Below, piece by piece: positions 26,948 to 35,947 of a DNA stretch of 43,543 nt. Below the pieces are notes generated by a model. The model did no database searches and had not been told where the DNA came from. It saw only the letters and a list, made by a program, of their open reading frames with translations. Source of the stretch: Planctomycetaceae bacterium (lineage in GTDB: Bacteria; Planctomycetota; Planctomycetia; Pirellulales; Pirellulaceae); contig PBTE01000025.1 in assembly GCA_002726515.1 (NCBI GenBank), forward strand, positions 1 through 43,543. The letters run 5' to 3'. Numbering within the stretch: position 1 is the stretch's first letter; the number at the start of each line of letters is the position of its first letter. The position numbers and the translations under genes were made by a program.

Positions 26948-28042
26948 ATGAAACTCGGCGCATTTCTGATGCCTATTCATCCACCGGAAAAATCTCGTAC
27001 TGAATGTTTCGACGAGGATACGGACTTCGTTGTTTTTGCAGACGAGTTGGGATTTACCGAGGCGTGGTGTGGCCACCATGTAACCATCGAATGGGAGCCG
27101 ATCGTTTCAAATGACCTCTTCTTGGCGAACCTGATCGCCCGCACCAAAAACATCAAGCTGGGCGCCGGTGTCTCGATCTTGCCGCAACACCACCCGGCCA
27201 ATGTAGCGGCCCGCATCGCGATGCTTGATCATCTTTCTCACGGTCGCGTCCTGTGGGGATTCGGCCAGGGAGGTGTGCCGACCGACTGGAGCTTGTTTGG
27301 TCTTCCTGAACCGAAGGCGCAAAGCCAAATGACGGCCGAAGCACTTGCGATTATTCTCATGCTCTGGACGCAAGATCCACCCTACCACTTTGACGGACAA
27401 TTCTGGCAAATCCAGATGGACAACCACGACGCGGAACTCCGCAGCGGTTATCCGCTCAGGCCTTATCAGCAACCCCATCCTCCCATCGGTATGACTCTGA
27501 TGAGTCCCAATTCGAAAGGTGGTTCGATCGGCGGTCAACGCGGATATCTCCCCCTATCAACAAACCTCGTCCATCAAAACACGGTCGCCGAACACTGGAA
27601 AACTTATTGCCAGGGTGCTGCCGATGCCGGTTTACCCGAACCGAGTCGTGATATCTGGCGAGTTTCCCGAAACATCTACGTGGGAGAATCAAATGACGAA
27701 GCCTGGGACTATTGCCGGAACAGCGCCTTCGCCAGATCGTTCGACTACTTGCTCACCATCCTAGGCGATGCCAACATGTTGCACCTGGTCAAGATGGATC
27801 CGAGTATGTCGGACGAAGACGCAACCGTCGAATACATGTTAGAAAATCTGTGTATCATCGGTGACAAGAAGTCCTGCACGGAGCAGTTGGAAGAGTTGTA
27901 TGAACTTACGGGCGGATTCGGAACTCTGCTGCTGGCAAAGAACGATTTCGACGATGTCGACCGCTGGCATCGCTGCATACGCCTGCTGGCAGAAGAGATC
28001 GTCCCGGCCATGCCCAGTGTCGAGGCGGCGGTGACCGGCTGA
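26948..28042 (+). CDS. Luciferase-like (LLM class) flavin-dependent monooxygenase
   Basis: A 364-residue TIM-barrel flavoprotein of the bacterial-luciferase family. The start MKLGAFLMPIHPPEKS resembles limonene-monooxygenase-like members. Other landmarks are FADELGFTEAWCGHH, IKLGAGVSILPQHHP, ARIAMLDHLSHGRVLWGFGQGG and the late CIIGDKKSCTEQL. These enzymes use reduced FMN and oxygen on small organic substrates in the cytoplasm; the substrate is unknown. The frame is open from 26843, but the ATG at 26948 gives the correct first strand. It follows the GT2 gene by 248 bp and ends before a possible terminator. Confidence 0.87.
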   Translation: MKLGAFLMPIHPPEKSRTECFDEDTDFVVFADELGFTEAWCGHHVTIEWEPIVSNDLFLANLIARTKNIKLGAGVSILPQHHPANVAARIAMLDHLSHGRVLWGFGQGGVPTDWSLFGLPEPKAQSQMTAEALAIILMLWTQDPPYHFDGQFWQIQMDNHDAELRSGYPLRPYQQPHPPIGMTLMSPNSKGGSIGGQRGYLPLSTNLVHQNTVAEHWKTYCQGAADAGLPEPSRDIWRVSRNIYVGESNDEAWDYCRNSAFARSFDYLLTILGDANMLHLVKMDPSMSDEDATVEYMLENLCIIGDKKSCTEQLEELYELTGGFGTLLLAKNDFDDVDRWHRCIRLLAEEIVPAMPSVEAAVTG

Positions 28043-28057
28043 ACGCCGCACAACCGT

Positions 28058-28084
28058 AACGAGTTCCAATTGGCACGTTTTTTC
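28058..28084 (+). terminator. Possible intrinsic terminator after the monooxygenase gene
   Basis: AACGAGTTCC and GGCACGTT form an imperfect stem around AATT, followed by a run of six T. It starts ~15 bp after the stop codon. The mismatch and bulge make it a weak call. Confidence 0.35.
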
Positions 28085-28166
28085 ACTTTCAGGCCAGGCT
28101 TTGGCCGTAAGCCAGCCTTGCTGTGGCAGAATCCGGGAACGTTAAAACGCTCCGTTGCAACTGGAA

Positions 28167-29054
28167 CTAGCGTACCTGGGCCTTCGCGATCAGCCGATGA
28201 AAAATTTCTCGCTGCTGGCTCAAGGCTGCAACCGGATCGGTGATCTTGCTAGTGCATTCCAACAGCAGCCAGCCTGAGTAATCCATGGCAACCAACAGAT
28301 TCATGAGGTCCTGATAGGGATACCCGGCACTCTGCAACTCGTGAATGTGGGCTGTCTGGCCAAAGTAGTCCTTGACCGCATTGAAATTCGCCTGCAATCC
28401 GTCACCTTCAAAATCTGCCGGATTTGAATTCCAACACAAGACAGCGCGCGGGTGGTCCGCGATTTCCATAATTTGTGCAAGGGCTGCAAAATCTTTGCCG
28501 ACCGTGTTGTGAACCTCAAGACGGAGCTCCTGGCCCAGGTCGTCGACGAAATGGGCCAGGTGGTGCAGTGACTTCCCAATTTGTTCGATTGTTTTTTCGC
28601 GGGACATCTCGTCTCGAAAGCGGTCCGGTTTCACTTTCACACCGCTGCTACCGATGTCGTGACTCAACTGTAAAAAATCTTTCGTCGCTTCGATCGCTTT
28701 CTTGACAACTGCGGGATCCGGATTGTCATACCGTTCATTCGAACCGGGTCCCAGGCAAGTAACCGGACTGTCCCCAAATTTCTTCTTGACTTCCGCGCGT
28801 TGATGGCTGTTGAGGGAGGGCTCCACGCCGTGACCGTGCGTACTGCGAAGTTCGATGCCCAGTACCTCGGCCGCTTCACAATTCTTGAGACAAGTATCCA
28901 GGTCCCACATGTGGGCCCAAAGATAAGTGACAAGACCTATCTCCATTTTAGAGCCCCGCTCAGGAGCTCCCCAGAGCTGTTCTGTTGGCAAGCTGGTGGC
29001 CACCAGTGCACCACCAGTCGCAGTAATCCAATCACGACGAGTCACGGGCGTCAT
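28167..29054 (-). CDS. Tat-exported sugar phosphate isomerase/epimerase-like protein
   Basis: A 295-residue protein with a Tat signal (TRRDWITATGGALVATS) and a xylose-isomerase-like TIM barrel. Visible parts are IGLVTYLWAHMWDLD, LGIELRSTHGHG, SGVKVKPDRF, LRLEVHNTVG (metal-ligand-type Glu and His), AVLCWNSNPAD, TAHIHELQSAGYPY and WLLLECTSK. Exported isomerase-like proteins are common in Planctomycetes; their substrate and even catalytic activity are mostly unknown. The ATG has AAGGA about 9 nt upstream. It converges with the monooxygenase and is divergent from the truncated PhyH gene. Compared with the cytoplasmic epimerase at 15953-16813 it belongs to a clearly different subfamily. Confidence 0.85.
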   Translation of the reverse strand: MTPVTRRDWITATGGALVATSLPTEQLWGAPERGSKMEIGLVTYLWAHMWDLDTCLKNCEAAEVLGIELRSTHGHGVEPSLNSHQRAEVKKKFGDSPVTCLGPGSNERYDNPDPAVVKKAIEATKDFLQLSHDIGSSGVKVKPDRFRDEMSREKTIEQIGKSLHHLAHFVDDLGQELRLEVHNTVGKDFAALAQIMEIADHPRAVLCWNSNPADFEGDGLQANFNAVKDYFGQTAHIHELQSAGYPYQDLMNLLVAMDYSGWLLLECTSKITDPVAALSQQREIFHRLIAKAQVR

Positions 29055-29461
29055 GTGAAAAGTTCCTTGTGAGGTTTGGCAGGAAACGCGAAAAATCGTA
29101 AAACGCTACCCTGAGATGATACCACAAATAAATGCTCTGCAAAAGTTTTCCATCAGGGAGAGGTATTGGTCGAAGGGAATCTCTGCTTGTGACCAGTCGT
29201 TCCCTCCATGATTGAGTGGTTGCTTCAAAGACCGCTCCGACGCATTGCTGAGGAAACCGGTTGGTCGCAGGCCCTCTCAGAAAACCCCTTGCACTGAGTC
29301 CATCTCCGGAATCGGCCAATCCCAATACGAATTCCTGTGTTAACACCAGCCGTGTCGTCCGGGAGACATCGGCCTCACCCCACATTCCATTCCCCTGCTG
29401 AATGCAACATGTTACGCTGAAAGGTGTTCCAAAGTGGAGCGGAACAAGATTTCCGTAACGA
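29055..29461. other. ~407-bp divergent intergenic region
   Basis: It lies between the exported isomerase-like gene (-) and the PhyH fragment (+). A long minus-strand open frame (29032-29595) crosses it and is antisense to the PhyH fragment; it shows no domain and is rejected. No repeat, hairpin with T-run or RNA gene was recognised. Confidence 0.45.
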
Positions 29462-29899
29462 ATGCAACGAGCAGGATCCTGCATGCGAGACGTTTCATAT
29501 CGAGAAGCATACGACAAAGACGGGTACGTCGTTATTCCCGACTTCCTTTCGGCCCAGGACTTCACGGAACTCAACCACAATCTTGATCGCCACATTCAGC
29601 AGATCGTGCCGACACTGCTGGACAGTCACGCTTTTTATCAAGACAAAAGCAGGCCGGAAGCTTTAAGACAATTGCACACCATGGGCCAATGCAGTCCGCA
29701 CTTCAGCCGCTACGTTGAACACCTTCGCTGGACCGCACCGGCAACAGCTTCACCTGGTGAAAACCTCCTTTCCAAGGAACCGTCGTGCTTTAACAGACCT
29801 CCTTTGACAGGGCACATCACTCCTGCCCATCAGGTCTACCGAGACCCTGCGGCGGTTCAGCATGCAAACGCCGGACTGAAAACACGGACAGTAGGATGA
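29462..29899 (+). pseudogene. Truncated phytanoyl-CoA dioxygenase (PhyH) gene
   Basis: An open frame of 145 codons; the likely original start is the ATG at 29462 or at 29483. Residues ~12-124 follow the N-terminal PhyH pattern: YREAYDKDGYVVIPDFLS, then SKEPSCFNRPPLTGHITPAHQ. In intact relatives this is followed by Asp, the remaining iron ligands and about 130 more residues. Here the homology stops right after H123-Q124 (about 29833) and 21 unrelated residues lead to a stop, so the second and third iron ligands are absent and it cannot be an active dioxygenase. Other frames downstream do not restore PhyH sequence, so a deletion or replacement is more likely than a simple frameshift. The next gene starts 43 bp later. 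Confidence 0.65.
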
Positions 29900-29942
29900 C
29901 GACAATCGACGGGGCAGGACGCCCTGATCAGATCGAAGACGT

Positions 29943-32297
29943 ATGAGCCAACTCCAACTTGAACGCACCGTTGCTTCGCGTCGAAACAAAAATGCCATGC
30001 CGCTATTGGCGGCGTTTCTCGTATTGACCGTCATTGTCCTGCTGGTATGGCTCACACCGAGGGCAACAGGTGACACCTTCATGGCACTAGCCGGCGGTCA
30101 GGACGTGTTGGATGGCAAGCTCGGCCAACCTGATGACTGGTCTTTCATGACTTCGGGAAGAGTGTGGGTCAACCAAAGCTGGGCGACTGGCCTGATGTTT
30201 TATCTTGCCCACATGACCGCGGGTGGTAACGGACTTGTGGCGATCAAAGCGGCAATGATTGTCATGCTGGCAACCTTTCTCGTATTAACAGCACGACAGT
30301 TGGGGGCCAGACCTGCGGTCGGTGCGATCGTTTCAGCCGCGATGTTACTGGCTGCGAGACACTTCATCGAAATACGTCCTAATCTTGTCGGACTGACGCT
30401 GATACCGATGCTGATGTGGATTCTTTTTGCATCGCGCGAACGTCCTCAACGCATTTGGTTCGCAGTCATCCTGGTAGCGCTCTGGGCTCACCTGCACGGT
30501 AGCTTTATTTTTGCCATCGGAATGCTCGGCTTGTGGACCGTCTGCAGTTACGTGATGCTTCTGCAAAGTCCCGGCCGGGTGGACGCGTGGAAACAACACT
30601 GGCATTTACCACTGGCAACCGTCAGCGCCCTGGTCCTCACGGTGATCAGCCCATACGGAATCACCAATCTCACTCAACCATTCACCCTTCTTCTAGGAAT
30701 CGAAGGCGAAGCCTGGCCATCTCCGGCCGTCGAGATGAAACCAATCTTTGCTGACGACACGAAACAGTATACGGCCGGTCTGCGCGAGTTTTTCTTGGTT
30801 CTCGGTTTTCTGGCAGCGCCCGTACTGGTGTGGGTCTACCACAGAAAACTATCGTTCCGCCTTCGGTTGGGAACTAACCATTTCCGCAATGACATCCGTC
30901 TGGTTTTTTCCCTGTGCTTGCTGGGTGTCGTGATCGTGATGGCATGTTGTGCACGACGATTTGTGCCGATTGCACTACTTGTTTCTACCCCGGTACTGGC
31001 CTTCGAATTTCAATGGCTGCTGGACCACCGCCTTCTTGCCTGGCCTACAGCAATTTTCTGTTCAACAGCCGCTGCGATAAGTCCCCTGTTGGAAACCAAG
31101 CTGACAGGACCCGGCAAAATATCGACAATCGCCAATCACTTATGGGGGAATCCACTACTGCACACAACGTTTGTTGTCGACCAGCGTCTCCTCTGGTTGA
31201 CTCAAACTTTAGTGATTGCGATCGCGCCCCTGCTTCTTCTGCTCTTGTTGCGCAGGTGGGGTTCAGGCGAAACAGAAACACCCGTGAATGCGGCTGCACT
31301 CGAATCGGAAGGAAGTTGGTTTGCGACCGGTCAACGGATCGCCTGGCCCACGTTGGCAGTCGCCAGTTTCCTGTTCGTCGGAGCATTGACTCACGCGCCT
31401 CGCCTCAAAGCACATTATCGTGCCGACCATTTCGAATACCCGCAGCAGACATTCTATGAACGAATGGCGAAGCACTCGTTTTTTCCGACCGACGCTGCTT
31501 CGTTCCTGAACGACAACGAAATCGCGGGCCACGTCTACAATGACTGGCGGTGGGAAGGGTTTTTGCGCTGGCATTGTCCACAAATCAAAGTTTTTCTGGG
31601 TGGTCGATCACGGCAGGTGTACAGTGCACGGGCAGCCCGCATTTTTCAACGACTGGGTAACGGTCAGGACATCGCTGCTCTGCCCGGACTGGGTGTGAAC
31701 CTGGTGGTCCTGCAGGCGCAAGAGGCTGCCATGGCCGATGCGCTCATGAAATCCCGTCAACCCGACTGGACCACGATCTACCACGATGGTAATGCAGTCA
31801 TCCTGGCCCATGACGGTGACGCGCCATCGCGAGAACTGATTGCCGCCGCTGCTGCGGGACGGCTCAAGTACTCCAACCCGGTCATGTCCAAGCTCAGTCG
31901 AGCCATCTGTCTTTGTTCACCCAGTTTAGACAATCGGCCGGAAGAGATTCTGGAAGCTGCAGAGGTGGCGGTCCTCGGGCAGCCCATGCCAGCCGTCTAT
32001 CGAGCGCTGGGGCACGCCCTGAACGCTAACAAGTTGTCCCCGGATCAATTGGTCTCTTTCCTGGAGTCGGAATTGCGGCGGCTCGAAGGATTGGATTTTC
32101 ACCAGGTCGAGGGCATTCACATTCTGACCAGTCGTTATGAAGCTGCGAGAACACTCGGTCTCGTCTACCGGGCGTTACGTCGCTCTCAGGATGCCAACTT
32201 GTGGTTTGACTATTCGACACAGATAAGGTTGCTGGCCGAATCGGTGAGCACTGGCAGTGACGAGCCGGCAATTCCCTCCCTACCACGAAGCCGGTAA
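29943..32297 (+). CDS. Large polytopic membrane protein, GT-C/oligosaccharyltransferase-like
   Basis: A 784-residue protein with about 11-12 transmembrane segments in the first ~480 residues and a soluble C-terminal part. The first outer loop reads GDTFMALAGGQDVLDGKLGQPDDWSF followed by VWVNQSWATGLMFYL. This resembles bacterial GT-C-like proteins with a 'D-x-x-x-H/LA-G' first loop followed by a WVN-x-x-W motif. The C-terminal part has GHVYNDWRWEGFLRWHCPQIKVFLGGRS, a conserved feature of that family, and a helical, TPR-like tail. A role in moving sugars onto lipid or protein is plausible but unproven. The ATG overlaps by 4 bp (ATGA) the stop of a 16-codon open frame at 29896-29946. Confidence 0.68.
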   Translation: MSQLQLERTVASRRNKNAMPLLAAFLVLTVIVLLVWLTPRATGDTFMALAGGQDVLDGKLGQPDDWSFMTSGRVWVNQSWATGLMFYLAHMTAGGNGLVAIKAAMIVMLATFLVLTARQLGARPAVGAIVSAAMLLAARHFIEIRPNLVGLTLIPMLMWILFASRERPQRIWFAVILVALWAHLHGSFIFAIGMLGLWTVCSYVMLLQSPGRVDAWKQHWHLPLATVSALVLTVISPYGITNLTQPFTLLLGIEGEAWPSPAVEMKPIFADDTKQYTAGLREFFLVLGFLAAPVLVWVYHRKLSFRLRLGTNHFRNDIRLVFSLCLLGVVIVMACCARRFVPIALLVSTPVLAFEFQWLLDHRLLAWPTAIFCSTAAAISPLLETKLTGPGKISTIANHLWGNPLLHTTFVVDQRLLWLTQTLVIAIAPLLLLLLLRRWGSGETETPVNAAALESEGSWFATGQRIAWPTLAVASFLFVGALTHAPRLKAHYRADHFEYPQQTFYERMAKHSFFPTDAASFLNDNEIAGHVYNDWRWEGFLRWHCPQIKVFLGGRSRQVYSARAARIFQRLGNGQDIAALPGLGVNLVVLQAQEAAMADALMKSRQPDWTTIYHDGNAVILAHDGDAPSRELIAAAAAGRLKYSNPVMSKLSRAICLCSPSLDNRPEEILEAAEVAVLGQPMPAVYRALGHALNANKLSPDQLVSFLESELRRLEGLDFHQVEGIHILTSRYEAARTLGLVYRALRRSQDANLWFDYSTQIRLLAESVSTGSDEPAIPSLPRSR

Positions 32298-32379
32298 GAC
32301 ACCACAAATGGCTGACCAATAAACCAGATTCAAAGCCTGGTTCCACGGGCTGACCTGATGAACAAGTCCGCCGCGCAGC

Positions 32380-32425
32380 TTGCTGCACCCGTCGCCGGGT
32401 ACTCTTGAACGTGTCTTCTTTTTCC
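32380..32425. terminator. Weak hairpin in a convergent spacer
   Basis: GCAG/CTGC and ACCCG/CGGGT (32387-32391 with 32396-32400) form two short adjacent hairpins, with a T-rich TTCTTTTTCC ~18 bp later. It lies between the convergent genes ending at 32297 and 32428. The stem and T-run are too far apart to be confident. Confidence 0.2.
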
Positions 32426-32427
32426 AG

Positions 32428-35400
32428 CTAGGGAAGTGGACTCGCTTCTTTCAGCGAGGAGAGAAACGCTACAAGATCTGCGGCTTGTTGCGCAGTTAAA
32501 TCACGTAACAAGCGCTCCGGCATGAGCGACTTTTTCTGCGGCAACAGTTCCTCCACATCCTCGGTCGACAATCGTACCAGTTCCCCTTTTCCGTCTTTGA
32601 ACACCGTCAGGACAACGTACTGTTCAGTCTTTTCTGCCAGGATCCCTGTCAAGATCTTGCCCTCGCTGGTGACGACCAAGTGAGTCACGTATTCGGGATC
32701 AATCTTTTGCGAAGGATTAACGAGCGATTCCAGCAGTTCTCTGGGTTTGTATTTTTTTCCAATCTGGCTGAGATCGGGACCCAGCGTGTTGCTGGTCCCG
32801 TCAACCCGATGACAGTTCTTGCACTGGGCACCGGTGGCCGCCAAAAAGAACTGGCGACCATTTTCCACGTCCCCGCGAAGCTTCAGGACTTCGGTCTGGT
32901 CGACCACATCTCCCAGCCTCTTGATCCGGTGTTGTTCGGGCACAAATCGCTCGAACAAATCACGTACATGAACATCCGCGTGGGCCATGGCGGCTTGAAC
33001 CACATCTTGTCGAATCGTCTCCAGCAACGGATCCTCCGTGACCAAACGGGATGCGATAAATGCCCGCCGGATCGAACTGAATAATCCCTGGTAGATTTCA
33101 ATTCGCTGTTCTGCAGTCCGCTTCTTAGATTCGCGCAACGTCTCCAGGACACCCGTCACCTCATCCTGAGTCGTTTGGTTCGGGCGACCTTTTTCCTCAC
33201 TCACTGGAGACAACTGCGTGACCCAGTCGTGCAGCAAATCAAGGCCTTTTTCATCGGTTAAGTTCGAGCCTACATGCGGCATACGCCCTTGGCCCCGCTT
33301 GGACAGCCGATAGAGCATCACGGATGCATACGGATCACCCGGCGCGATGATTCGAACGTCCGTCAGACCGAAAGCTCCGTGCAACGGACGCTCGTCTACC
33401 AGCATCGCCTCAGGCAATGTCGCGTTGTATCGTAAATTCATCTTCGAATTTCCCCCGCCGTCCGGCACATGACAGACAGAACAATTCACGTGCAAATACG
33501 CCCGCGCGCGTTCTGTGAGGTCTGCCGTGGGGTCATCAAGTTCTGGCAGCGCATCATATTCATGTGAGAGTTTTTCCAAGGGTTCCTCAAACAGGTCGGC
33601 ATGGTTCCACGCGCGAAGCTGGTTGTCCAGCACGCCATCGAAGTCATGATTCCTGTTGAATTGTTCGGTCCTCAATCCCAGAACGAAACCCGCAGCACGC
33701 GAGTGACAGACCATGCATTCGTCGCGACTGGGAATGCGCCACGTCTGTCGCCGTTGCCCACCCTCGGCCGCCGAATCCTGAATGTTCAACGCGAGGTCCC
33801 GCCCAGCCGCCTCCACCAGCAATGCGTCTGTCTGCTCGTCGTTCCACAAGTAGGAATAGCCCAGCCAGTGATCGTCCTGCTTCACAACGATTCGTGTTTC
33901 GATGTGCTTCAGTGAGTCCGGATTGCCAACTTCCATTTCAATTGAAAGAGTTTGGACCGTTACGGTGCCATCTTCAAAAGTCCACGTCTCCGCGTCGGCG
34001 CTCGTTTCGATGAATGTAATTTTTGATGATCCGGGCAAGGCGACAAAACGCTGTATGACGGCGTTATCGCACCACTGGGGTACGTTGACGGAGTAGGGGA
34101 GCACACCTGGTGCTACTGCGTGATCTTTCACCGATGAGAAAATACCGGATTCGCTCAGCCGCCGCGGGAACAATCCCTGGTCAAATTTCTGCGGATTGGG
34201 TTCCAATTCGTACAGTTCGCCACTTGCGTAACCACACAAAAAGATTTCTCCGTCACGTCGCACTCCAAAAGACGCAATTTTTACGGCGCTGTTGGTCAGC
34301 TCTTGTTGCCACGTGACCTGTTTTCCGTCGTACCGCACGGCCCACACCTTGCCGTATTCATAGTCACCGTAAATGTAGGCGCCCTGCAACTCGGGCAACC
34401 TGCTGCCGTGATAGACGTAACCCCCGGTAATCGAACGGCACTCGGAGTGGTGGTGCTCGATCACGGGTGGCAGGATGGGTCCCGGACCCAGCTCCTGATC
34501 GGGATGAAACGAGTGTGTGCCTTCTTGAACACTCCAGCCGTAGTTGCCACCCCGCTGGACCTGCCAGATCATTTCCCACAAGTCCTGCCCCACATCTCCC
34601 ACCCAGAGATCACCGGTTTCAAAATCAAAGCTCATGCGCCACGGGTTGCGGAAACCAAAGGCCCAGATCTCGGGTCGCGCCCCCGGATAGTTGACAAAGG
34701 GATTGTCCTGCGGAATCACATAGGGCTGGTCTGGTGCGGCGCCATCAACGTCAAGTCTCATGATGACCGCATACAAGTCGTCCACTCCTTGTCCCGTTTG
34801 CAGTGGATCAGAACCCGAGGTGTGGTCGCCTGTGCTGACATACAAGTAACCATCTGGCCCCATGATCGCCTCGCCGCCACTATGTCCTCCGGCAGGCCAT
34901 TCAACGATGATTTTTTCGCTCTCGGGAATGCACGTTCGCGGAGTTTCCATGGTCGTTGTGAATCGAGACACACGACACTTCAGTTCTTCCGGCTCGTCTT
35001 CTTGCCCGGCCCCTGTTGATTCTTCTTCAACCTCGTTCAATTCGGATTCATCCTGAGACTCGCTGGCAGCCGTGTCGTCCTGCGCATTTCCCTGTTGCTG
35101 CACGTCCCGGGAAACATTCTCCTCTGTTGAATCCTGCCCGAACTCAACAGTCTCGCGCTGGTCGGAGACTGGCTCTTCTTCGGAATTATCCTCCACATCA
35201 CCGGTCTCCTCTTCCTCCGGAACTTCATTCGGTCGAAACAAAAACACGAAGATTTGTCCGTTGTTTTCGTAATCCGGATGAAAGGAAAAACCGAAAATTT
35301 GTCGTCCAGCGTCCAGAAATAGTTCGCGTTGATCGGTGTCTGGATTGTTCCCGTCAAAAGCATAGAGCTTGCCAGAGTACTCCGCCACGATTAAACGCTC

Positions 35401-35646
35401 CGTGCCCGGTTCTTGCGCAATGAAAACCGGGCCCTTGAAAGTTAATCCAGGGAAAACCCTTTTGACTCGGTATGGCGATGGCGGGTCGGGGCTACCAACC
35501 ACGCGCGAGGTGGTCCACGGAACACGTGTCTGCATGCCATATGGCCGGGAAGAATCGTCGGCCCACATGTGCGTTACGCAACCGATCCACAGGAGGACTA
35601 ACCAGAACGGAAAATACGGAGGCAAGTGTCGGTGAAATTTTTTCAT
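32428..35646 (-). CDS. PQQ-type sugar dehydrogenase / tri-heme cytochrome fusion
   Basis: A 1072-residue exported protein (signal YFPFWLVLLWIGCVTHMWA). Residues ~60-480 form a glucose/sorbosone-dehydrogenase-like beta-propeller: FGFSFHPDYENNG, WPAGGHSGGEAIMGPDGYLYVSTGDH, WAFGFRNPWRMSFD, GNYGWSVQEG and ITGGYVYHG. A cytochrome part resembling SO_2930-type diheme proteins follows, with CMVCH (644-648) and CSVCH (722-726). The C-terminus is a planctomycete heme-binding domain with CKNCH (942-946) and GPDLSQIGKKY. It probably oxidises a sugar or alcohol and passes electrons through its hemes in the periplasm (inference). An acidic insertion of ~80 residues (141-221) interrupts the propeller. The ATG start is clear though its ribosome binding site is weak. 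Confidence 0.85.
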   Translation of the reverse strand: MKKFHRHLPPYFPFWLVLLWIGCVTHMWADDSSRPYGMQTRVPWTTSRVVGSPDPPSPYRVKRVFPGLTFKGPVFIAQEPGTERLIVAEYSGKLYAFDGNNPDTDQRELFLDAGRQIFGFSFHPDYENNGQIFVFLFRPNEVPEEEETGDVEDNSEEEPVSDQRETVEFGQDSTEENVSRDVQQQGNAQDDTAASESQDESELNEVEEESTGAGQEDEPEELKCRVSRFTTTMETPRTCIPESEKIIVEWPAGGHSGGEAIMGPDGYLYVSTGDHTSGSDPLQTGQGVDDLYAVIMRLDVDGAAPDQPYVIPQDNPFVNYPGARPEIWAFGFRNPWRMSFDFETGDLWVGDVGQDLWEMIWQVQRGGNYGWSVQEGTHSFHPDQELGPGPILPPVIEHHHSECRSITGGYVYHGSRLPELQGAYIYGDYEYGKVWAVRYDGKQVTWQQELTNSAVKIASFGVRRDGEIFLCGYASGELYELEPNPQKFDQGLFPRRLSESGIFSSVKDHAVAPGVLPYSVNVPQWCDNAVIQRFVALPGSSKITFIETSADAETWTFEDGTVTVQTLSIEMEVGNPDSLKHIETRIVVKQDDHWLGYSYLWNDEQTDALLVEAAGRDLALNIQDSAAEGGQRRQTWRIPSRDECMVCHSRAAGFVLGLRTEQFNRNHDFDGVLDNQLRAWNHADLFEEPLEKLSHEYDALPELDDPTADLTERARAYLHVNCSVCHVPDGGGNSKMNLRYNATLPEAMLVDERPLHGAFGLTDVRIIAPGDPYASVMLYRLSKRGQGRMPHVGSNLTDEKGLDLLHDWVTQLSPVSEEKGRPNQTTQDEVTGVLETLRESKKRTAEQRIEIYQGLFSSIRRAFIASRLVTEDPLLETIRQDVVQAAMAHADVHVRDLFERFVPEQHRIKRLGDVVDQTEVLKLRGDVENGRQFFLAATGAQCKNCHRVDGTSNTLGPDLSQIGKKYKPRELLESLVNPSQKIDPEYVTHLVVTSEGKILTGILAEKTEQYVVLTVFKDGKGELVRLSTEDVEELLPQKKSLMPERLLRDLTAQQAADLVAFLSSLKEASPLP
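34984..35226 (-). other. Acidic low-complexity insertion in the dehydrogenase propeller
   Basis: Codons 141-221 of the 1072-residue protein are dominated by Glu, Asp, Gln and Ser with almost no hydrophobic residues, for example VPEEEETGDVEDNSEEE. They lie between the blade ending in IFVFLFRPN and the strand LKCRVSRFT, which in relatives are joined by a short loop. Confidence 0.8.
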
Positions 35647-35947
35647 TATCGGATTGGTGACAAAGATTTTCTTCTAGGTAATGAACTTTCAGTGGCCATC
35701 AAATAATCCAAAAGGAAAATCTTAGCATAACATGGCGAGCCAAACATGAGTTCCTGGATTTATGGTCCCGAATTCGAACTAGCGTGTTTTTGATTTTCTC
35801 ATCCCTTGAGGCGATACGGAGTTTAAACCCTTTCCTGACGATTTCTCTGACCGGACGCGTCTAAAGTCCTGGACAACCTTCACCGGTAACCCCTGTGCTG
35901 TACCAAGCGGGTACCTTCATATTTTTTGAGAAATTTTTCGGACAACG
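35647..35947. other. 301-bp intergenic region with an inverted repeat
   Basis: It lies downstream of the Tat paralog at 35948 and upstream of the tri-heme dehydrogenase gene, both minus strand. AAGATTTTC (35663-35671) and GAAAATCTT (35715-35723) form a perfect 9-bp inverted repeat with a 43-bp spacer close to the dehydrogenase start. No gene was recognised. Confidence 0.45.

Noticed and set aside
29032..29595. 187-codon minus-strand open frame over the intergenic region
   Set aside because: No motif or ribosome binding site, and it is antisense to the clearly PhyH-like N-terminal fragment.
34303..35019. 238-codon plus-strand open frame
   Set aside because: It is antisense to the sugar-dehydrogenase propeller and has no ribosome binding site or motif.
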